The notes below the pieces were generated by a model. That model had not been told where the DNA came from and made no database searches. It saw only the letters and a program-made list of their open reading frames with translations. From positions 27,522 through 63,580 of the forward strand of contig JAGOPR010000002.1 of NCBI GenBank assembly GCA_017991895.1: DNA of 36,059 bases, written 5' to 3'. Within the stretch, counting starts at the first letter, position 1. Each line of letters begins with the position of its first letter. Of this stretch, positions 31,357-36,059 are shown one piece after another. The stretch is from Minisyncoccota bacterium. GTDB lineage: Bacteria; Patescibacteriota; Minisyncoccia; Phycocordibacterales; UBA9973. The position numbers were made by a program, and so were the translations under genes.

Positions 31357-33072
31357 TTATTTTCCTGAAATCAAATACTTACCGATATCGGCTTTAGTGA
31401 GTCCTACTTTTTTCCCAGGATTAAATATATTTTGTGGATCAAATATTTTTTTAACATGCGCGAAAATATCTGTCATTTCTTTTCCAAACATATCTGTAAG
31501 GTACGGGGTACGAATTATTCCATCATTATGCTCTGCCGTAATCGAGCCTCCGAGTTTTATCACAAGCGCGTACACTTCTTCTGACACATCTAAAATCATT
31601 TGATTTGAAAGTCTAGCGTCGGCATCAATAAGCGGAATAATATGAAAATTTCCATTTGCTGCATGACCGTGAATATTGTAAGTGAGCTTATGTTTTTCTA
31701 GAATTTTTTGAATTGCAGGAATAAATTCTGGAAGCTTTGCAGGTGGAACAACTACATCATCAATAAAAGGCGCTGTACGTTTGCCTTGGTAATGCTCCCG
31801 CAAAAGTGCGAAAGAATCTCGACGAATAGTCCAATACTTTTCTGCAGAAGCTCGGTTTTTAACCACGCGAGTCTTAACCTTATCAAACTTTTTTAGATTT
31901 GATTGTAGCGTAGAAATACGTCCCATTACTTCTTCCCTACTATCACCTGCGCATTCAACAAGAAGTACGAGCTTAGGCATTCCACCGAGCATCATTTTAA
32001 ATTCTGGTACAAATTGTAGTCCAAGTTTAAGCGCACCAAAGATTCCAAGTTTTTTAATAAAGCCCGTCCAAAATCGTACTGCGAGCATTATAGTTTTATC
32101 ATCATAAGCCTCAACAGTTTCTGGTTTTACCTCAAGTGCTTCAAGCACAACTTGTGCAAGATTGTTTAAATCTGAAAGAAATATTACAAGAAGAGCAGAT
32201 TCTTTTTTAACTTTTACAAGTCGAAGTGTTGCTCCCGTAACAACGCCAAGTGTTCCTTGAGCTCCGACAAAAAGCTGAGTCATATCTATCATGTCTTTCC
32301 CAGTTTTTTCATCTTTACGTACGATATTCCAGACGTTGTATCCAGCAGAATTTTTAGAAATATGTGGACGCTTGCTTTCAATTAGTTCTTTATTTGAATC
32401 AAGAACTTTCAGCATCTCGCGGTAAATAACACCTGCAAAATTATTCGCCTTAGCTTTTTCATCTGCTTGTTCACGTGTCATCTCTGAAAAAACTTCCTTT
32501 GATCCGTCAGAAAGTACGACTTCAAGCTCCTTAACATAGTCTTGCATCTTTCCATATTTGAGTGAAAGTTCCCCTCCTGAATTGTTCCCCATCATTCCAC
32601 CAAGTGCATTTATAGTCTTCGAAGCAGTAAAACATGGCAGGAGTAAATCTTTTTCAAGTGTTTTCGGTTCAAAGTCACGATAAAAAATCCCTGGTTGAAT
32701 TCTTGCTTCTCCTGAAATCACAACAGGACTTGCTCCATAAAAATGAGGTAAATATGTATAGTCTTCGACTGCACGAACTTCCTTTATCGTATTTAAGTAG
32801 CGCATACAATCGAGACTTATCGAATTGTTGAGTGAACCACCTGCCATACAAGTACCTGCGGAGCGCGGAGTAATAGAAAGCTCAGGATTGTCTTTTTTAT
32901 TTTGAGATACATACGACACAAGCGCCGAAACATCATTTGCGTCTTTAGGATAAGCAACAACTGTAGGTTTTATTTCAAAAAGACTCGCGTCGCGACTATG
33001 TTTCTGTATAGCCTCGATAGAATTATCCAAATCGCCTTTAAAAAATGTCTTTAAATTTTGAAGTATGTCCAT
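31357..33072 (-). CDS. FAD-linked oxidase (GlcD/DLD-type)
   Basis: The 571-residue flavoprotein has an N-terminal FAD_binding_4 domain (VVAYPKDANDVSALV, ITPRSAGTCMAGGSL, ALGGMMGNNSGGELSLKYGKMQDYVKELEVVLSDG, FVGAQGTLGVVTGATLRL) and a C-terminal FAD-oxidase domain ending in HGHAANGNFHIIPLID, ITAEHNDGI and FDPQNIFNPGKK. This is the 2-hydroxy-acid (lactate/glycolate) dehydrogenase plan. There is no attached ferredoxin domain. Its electron acceptor is unknown. It is divergent from the PfkB gene across a 62-bp spacer. Confidence 0.93.
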   Translation of the reverse strand: MDILQNLKTFFKGDLDNSIEAIQKHSRDASLFEIKPTVVAYPKDANDVSALVSYVSQNKKDNPELSITPRSAGTCMAGGSLNNSISLDCMRYLNTIKEVRAVEDYTYLPHFYGASPVVISGEARIQPGIFYRDFEPKTLEKDLLLPCFTASKTINALGGMMGNNSGGELSLKYGKMQDYVKELEVVLSDGSKEVFSEMTREQADEKAKANNFAGVIYREMLKVLDSNKELIESKRPHISKNSAGYNVWNIVRKDEKTGKDMIDMTQLFVGAQGTLGVVTGATLRLVKVKKESALLVIFLSDLNNLAQVVLEALEVKPETVEAYDDKTIMLAVRFWTGFIKKLGIFGALKLGLQFVPEFKMMLGGMPKLVLLVECAGDSREEVMGRISTLQSNLKKFDKVKTRVVKNRASAEKYWTIRRDSFALLREHYQGKRTAPFIDDVVVPPAKLPEFIPAIQKILEKHKLTYNIHGHAANGNFHIIPLIDADARLSNQMILDVSEEVYALVIKLGGSITAEHNDGIIRTPYLTDMFGKEMTDIFAHVKKIFDPQNIFNPGKKVGLTKADIGKYLISGK

Positions 33073-33098
33073 AAATAATTAAGAATCTATTAAATACC

Positions 33099-33128
33099 TT
33101 ACAAAAGTATATCATGCTGTGGTAAAAT
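33099..33128 (+). promoter_or_regulatory. Promoter of the PfkB gene, leaderless spacing
   Basis: TTACAA (33099-33104), an 18-bp spacer and TAAAAT (33123-33128) lie 6 nt before the ATG at 33135. Confidence 0.55.
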
Positions 33129-33134
33129 GAATCC

Positions 33135-34124
33135 ATGCAAAACTATGATTTTTTAGCTATCGGTGACATCGTTGTCGACGATTTTATTCGTCTCGAGGAC
33201 GCCGAAGCATATTGTGATCTTGATCAAGAGCATTGTAAGATTTGTCTTCGTTTTGGCGACAAGGTTCCCTTTGCCTTTCACGAGGTACTGTACGCAGTTG
33301 GAAATAGTGGCAACGCAGCAGTCTCTGCATCTCGTCTAGGATTAAAATCTGCACACTCTGCAGTTGTGGGTGATGATGAATACGGTAAAAAATGCCTAGA
33401 TGCTCAAAAAGCTGACAACGTTAGCACAGAGTACATCGAAACCGACCCAAAGCTTCCAACAAACTACCACTACGTGCTCTGGTATGGTCCTGAACGTACA
33501 ATTCTTGTAAAGCATGCTCCGTTCGAACGACATCTTCCAAAGGACATGCCTGCACCTAAATGGATTTACCTCACATCACTCGGGGAAAATACTGAGGCGT
33601 TCCATCACGAGATTGCAGAGTGGCTTAATGCGCACCCAGAAACAAAGCTCGCATTCCAGCCCGGAACTTTTCAAATGAAGCTCGGCAAAGAAAAACTAAA
33701 AGATATTTACGCGCGTGCAAATATATTTTTCTGCAACTTTGAAGAGGCCCAAAGAATTCTTGGCAACAAAGAAACAAGCTTCGTAAAACAAATGAATTCG
33801 ATCCACGAGCTCGGTCCTAAAATAGTAGTAATAACAGACGGTATCAAAGGTGCGTATGTACGCGACGAAGATGGGACAAATTGGTTTATGCCAGTGTATC
33901 CTCACACCCCAGTGGAGCGTACCGGCGCCGGCGATTCATTTTCTTCTACTTTCACCTCTGCAATTTCTCTTGGGAAATCTGTAGAAGAAGCGCTCCTTTG
34001 GGCGCCGATAAATGCAATGTCTGTCACACAGGAAATTGGAGCGCAAAAAGGACTACTTACTCAGGAAGAAATTAAAAAGTACTTAGATAAGGCACCGGCA
34101 GACTATAAACCGAAAAAAATATAG
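33135..34124 (+). CDS. PfkB-family carbohydrate kinase
   Basis: The 329-residue ribokinase-fold enzyme phosphorylates a sugar or nucleoside. The catalytic C-terminal motif is ERTGAGDSFSSTF near residue 265. The N-terminal glycine segment is VGNSGNAAVSASRLGL, and VVITDGIKGAYV precedes the active site. A Cys-rich insert near the N-terminus (C27, C34, C37 in YCDLDQEHCKIC) is unusual for PfkB enzymes. The substrate is not known. A hairpin and a terminator follow directly. Confidence 0.92.
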   Translation: MQNYDFLAIGDIVVDDFIRLEDAEAYCDLDQEHCKICLRFGDKVPFAFHEVLYAVGNSGNAAVSASRLGLKSAHSAVVGDDEYGKKCLDAQKADNVSTEYIETDPKLPTNYHYVLWYGPERTILVKHAPFERHLPKDMPAPKWIYLTSLGENTEAFHHEIAEWLNAHPETKLAFQPGTFQMKLGKEKLKDIYARANIFFCNFEEAQRILGNKETSFVKQMNSIHELGPKIVVITDGIKGAYVRDEDGTNWFMPVYPHTPVERTGAGDSFSSTFTSAISLGKSVEEALLWAPINAMSVTQEIGAQKGLLTQEEIKKYLDKAPADYKPKKI

Positions 34125-34125
34125 C

Positions 34126-34249
34126 GGAACTTTCAGATACAGCGCATTTCATTGTTGCTTCGCTCACTTGTTCCCGCAACGTACGTTCAAGTACGTTTTG
34201 GTCACAAGCTTCACTCGCGTCTCGAACTGCATCTGTCTATGAAAGTTCC
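34126..34249. other. Long branched inverted repeat after the PfkB gene
   Basis: GGAACTTTCAGATACAG (34126-34142) pairs with 34233-34249, 17 bp with two mismatches. The interior folds further: AACGTAC (34178-34184) with GTACGTT (34191-34197), plus CTTGT/ACAAG. It starts 1 nt after the pfkB stop and abuts the terminator, so it is probably a structured 3' UTR or an independent small RNA. Confidence 0.5.
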
Positions 34250-34283
34250 TTAAAAATCCCGAGCAATTGCTCGGGATTTTTAA
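34250..34283. terminator. Bidirectional intrinsic terminator
   Basis: A 15-bp stem TTAAAAATCCCGAGC/GCTCGGGATTTTTAA with a 4-nt loop serves the convergent PfkB gene (+) and the small membrane protein gene (-). Confidence 0.9.
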
Positions 34284-34288
34284 TAGAG

Positions 34289-34534
34289 TTAGATAAAATA
34301 TTTTATAATTGCAACTATCGCGATTAGGAAATAAACCAAATTTAGAGTGGCAGAAGGATACGCTTTGTCGTAAAGAGTTTCGCAACCAAGACAAAATGCA
34401 CCAAACCCATTTAAAACAAGATATGAAATAGAACGAGGCGAAAGATATCCAAAACTTACCAGAAAAAAACAAAGTAGTATCGCACCAGACCCAAACCACC
34501 CTCCGGTCTCAATTATTCTTCCTTTTTTATCCAT
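34289..34534 (-). CDS. Small membrane protein, CBU_0592-like
   Basis: The 81-residue protein has a G-W-x-G-x-G-A start and three short membrane helices, with ISYLVLNGFGAFCLGCETLYDKAYPSATLNLVYFLIAIVAI. The layout resembles the CBU_0592-like family of small membrane proteins, moderate confidence. No function is known. It starts 5 nt after the transketolase C-terminal subunit gene and is the last gene of that operon. Confidence 0.7.
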   Translation of the reverse strand: MDKKGRIIETGGWFGSGAILLCFFLVSFGYLSPRSISYLVLNGFGAFCLGCETLYDKAYPSATLNLVYFLIAIVAIIKYFI

Positions 34535-34539
34535 AAAAA

Positions 34540-35538
34540 TTATTTACCTTTTCTATCGACAGCTCGCTTGATTGCTTCCATTATGTGACTTACGCCCATT
34601 CCGAAGTGTTCAATAAGTTCGGCCGGTGTTCCCGACTCTCCATATTTATCATTCATACCTAAAAATTCTATCGGCGTGGGAATAGTCGCAGCCAAACATT
34701 CTGCAACAGCACTTCCAAGACCTCCATGGATTTGATGTTCCTCTACTGTTACAAGCGTTCGAGTTTCTTTTGCGAGTGCAATAATCGCTTCCGTATCAAG
34801 TGGCTTTATAGTTCCCATGTTAAGCACCTTTACGCGGATACCCTCTTTTTCAAGCTTGTGCGCAGCCTTCATAGCATTATGTACAAGCGCTCCGCACACG
34901 ATCACCCCAACATGAGCAATTCCATCAGTTTCAAAAAATACTTGTGCTTTGCCTATTTCAAAAGGAGTCTCGTCAGTTGTTATTATCGGACTTTTCTCAC
35001 GAGCAAGACGTAGATACGCAGGAATACGTGCCTTTGCAAGAGCGAGTGTAGCCTTTCTTGCCTCGATAGAATCGCAAGGCGTGAGTACTACCATTCGTGG
35101 AAGGACTCTCATAAGAGCGATATCTTCAAGAGCTTGGTGTGTTCCTCCGTCGGGTCCGACAGAAACGCCGGCGTGACTTCCGACGACGACAACCGGCTGA
35201 TCGTTATAACAAATAGTAGTACGAATCTGTTCCCAGTTACGCCCCGGAGAAAACATCGCATACGAAGAAACAAATGGATACTTACCCATTGCCGCCATTC
35301 CGGAAGCAACGGTGACGAGGTCTTGCTCAGCAACACCAACTTGAACAAAACGCTCTGGAAATTTATTTGCAAAAAGATGCATCTGAGTACTTTCGGTAAG
35401 GTCAGCACAAATACCAATTATATTTTTATCGGCTTCACCGGCTTTTAAAAGCCCTTCACCAAAACCTTTACGTATTGGTAGTTGTTCAACATCATCGTTC
35501 CAAATTTTTGGATTAAGTTTTAACTTTGGATTTATCAT
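34540..35538 (-). CDS. Transketolase, C-terminal subunit
   Basis: The 332-residue subunit contains the pyrimidine-binding domain of transketolase (IGICADLTESTQMHLFANKFPERFVQVGVAEQDLVTVASGMAAMGKYPFVSSYAMF, with the catalytic Glu in GVAEQDL) and the C-terminal domain (VTVEEHQIHGGLGSAVAE). It combines with the N-terminal subunit encoded upstream (35806 onward) to form a split transketolase, as in many archaea and CPR. The two genes are separated by a small membrane-protein gene, which is not usual. Confidence 0.95.
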   Translation of the reverse strand: MINPKLKLNPKIWNDDVEQLPIRKGFGEGLLKAGEADKNIIGICADLTESTQMHLFANKFPERFVQVGVAEQDLVTVASGMAAMGKYPFVSSYAMFSPGRNWEQIRTTICYNDQPVVVVGSHAGVSVGPDGGTHQALEDIALMRVLPRMVVLTPCDSIEARKATLALAKARIPAYLRLAREKSPIITTDETPFEIGKAQVFFETDGIAHVGVIVCGALVHNAMKAAHKLEKEGIRVKVLNMGTIKPLDTEAIIALAKETRTLVTVEEHQIHGGLGSAVAECLAATIPTPIEFLGMNDKYGESGTPAELIEHFGMGVSHIMEAIKRAVDRKGK

Positions 35539-35558
35539 AACTTGTGAATTATTTATTA

Positions 35559-35789
35559 TTAGTTTGTGAGAGTTTTACTTTCCTCAGAAATAAACTTATT
35601 TCCTTCATAAAGCATAAATATACCAATGATAAGAGGTAAACCCATGACAAAAATAAGCCGAGGCACGTCAATACCCTGCCCTATTCCAAAGCCGGCCATA
35701 AATATGAAAAGAAAGAAAAGTTGAATCGCAACCCACCCTAAGCAAAGGATGCCTATTACTATAACTATACCTCCAAATATTTTTTTCAT
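35559..35789 (-). CDS. Small two-helix membrane protein between the transketolase subunit genes
   Basis: The 76-residue protein has two membrane helices (IFGGIVIVIGILCLGWVAIQLFFLFIFMAGF and LIFVMGLPLIIGIFMLYEG), a Gly-rich turn (GIGQGIDVPR) and a polar tail. No family is recognised. Gaps of 16 and 20 nt to the two transketolase genes place it within the same operon. Confidence 0.72.
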   Translation of the reverse strand: MKKIFGGIVIVIGILCLGWVAIQLFFLFIFMAGFGIGQGIDVPRLIFVMGLPLIIGIFMLYEGNKFISEESKTLTN

Positions 35790-35805
35790 ATTTATTATGT
35801 GTTGT

Positions 35806-36059
35806 TTAAATTTTTGACTTAGCTTCTATCAACTCTTTCAAAGCTTGTTCGGCCTGCTCAGCATTTGGTGGATTACCATGCCATTTATATGCATGCTCCA
35901 TGTATGAGACACCTTTTCCAGGGATTGTGTGAGCGAGAATTACTATTGGCTTTTCAAAAATAGTTTTTGCTTGCTCGACAGCAGTGTCTATGGCACGAAA
36001 ATCATGTCCATCTACTTCGATAACATGCCAATTAAAGCTTCTCCATTTTTCAGCTAGAG
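35806..36059 (-). CDS. Transketolase, N-terminal subunit (5' end outside window)
   Basis: The frame is open from the window edge to the TAA at 35806-35808 and encodes the last 84 residues. EVDGHDFRAIDTAVEQAKTIFEKP, ILAHTIPGKGVSYMEHAYKWHG and PPNAEQAEQAL match the end of the transketolase thiamine-diphosphate-binding domain, including the conserved GKGVS(x)MEnxxxWHG motif. It pairs with the C-terminal subunit at 34540-35538. Confidence 0.93.
   Translation of the reverse strand, partial: LAEKWRSFNWHVIEVDGHDFRAIDTAVEQAKTIFEKPIVILAHTIPGKGVSYMEHAYKWHGNPPNAEQAEQALKELIEAKSKI

Overview
The window looks like a piece of a Candidate Phyla Radiation (Patescibacteria) chromosome, most likely a Parcubacteria-type lineage. 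This is inferred from gene content and style only, since no 16S rRNA gene is present. Supporting points are a moderately AT-rich sequence, very short intergenic gaps, many small membrane proteins, a complete F1Fo ATP synthase, a DUF4015-type glycosidase, a ribosomal L25/CTC protein, a split transketolase and a minimal envelope gene set. TGA and TAA/TAG are all used as stops, so the standard bacterial code applies. Almost no start codon has a Shine-Dalgarno sequence. Many starts instead lie 6-9 nt downstream of a -10-like hexamer.

Left arm (1-9911, mostly + strand): the end of ftsW, a four-helix-bundle (S23) gene bracketed by an imperfect inverted TAGTTAGTA-type repeat, murG, a DUF1189-like membrane protein and gltX. 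An overlapping trio follows (small membrane protein, DedA, membrane-anchored lysozyme-like protein), then a SAM methyltransferase and an ABC-F ATPase. A divergent HxlR regulator/YceI pair shares an operator-like region, and a small unknown protein closes the arm.

Middle (9908-18640): a VanY-type carboxypeptidase, a 48-residue lipoprotein with its own promoter and structured leader, a YgjP-type metallopeptidase, a structured gene-free stretch, a membrane/coiled-coil protein, and ribosomal proteins L27 and L9. A minus-strand run follows: S41 protease, DUF4015 glycosidase, small membrane protein, RsmI, a HAD hydrolase and an ATP-cone/nuclease/HhH protein.

ATP synthase operon (18874-25734, minus strand, order atpZ-B-E-F-H-A-G-D-C), expressed from a clear promoter at 25789-25817. 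Its c subunit lacks recognisable Na+ ligands, which suggests proton coupling. A strong hairpin and a solo copy of the TAGTTAGTA repeat lie between atpE and atpF.

Right arm: a tRNA-Ile(GAT) unit with a very unusual arrangement. The intact tRNA sits at the tip of a long inverted repeat whose outer ends carry the 5' and 3' parts of a second, degenerate tRNA-Ile, all between one promoter and one terminator. Downstream are an RRM protein, RF1, L31, a coiled-coil lytic transglycosylase, L25/CTC, PRPP synthase, an FAD-linked oxidase and a PfkB kinase. The window ends with a split transketolase whose two subunit genes are separated by a small membrane-protein gene. The pentose-phosphate enzymes (transketolase, PRPP synthase, PfkB) lie near each other, and cell-wall genes (ftsW, murG, vanY, ctp, lytic transglycosylase) recur through the window.

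The most notable observations are the nested tRNA locus, the S23/repeat element with a solo repeat elsewhere, the apparent prevalence of leaderless promoters, and several long branched hairpins between genes.
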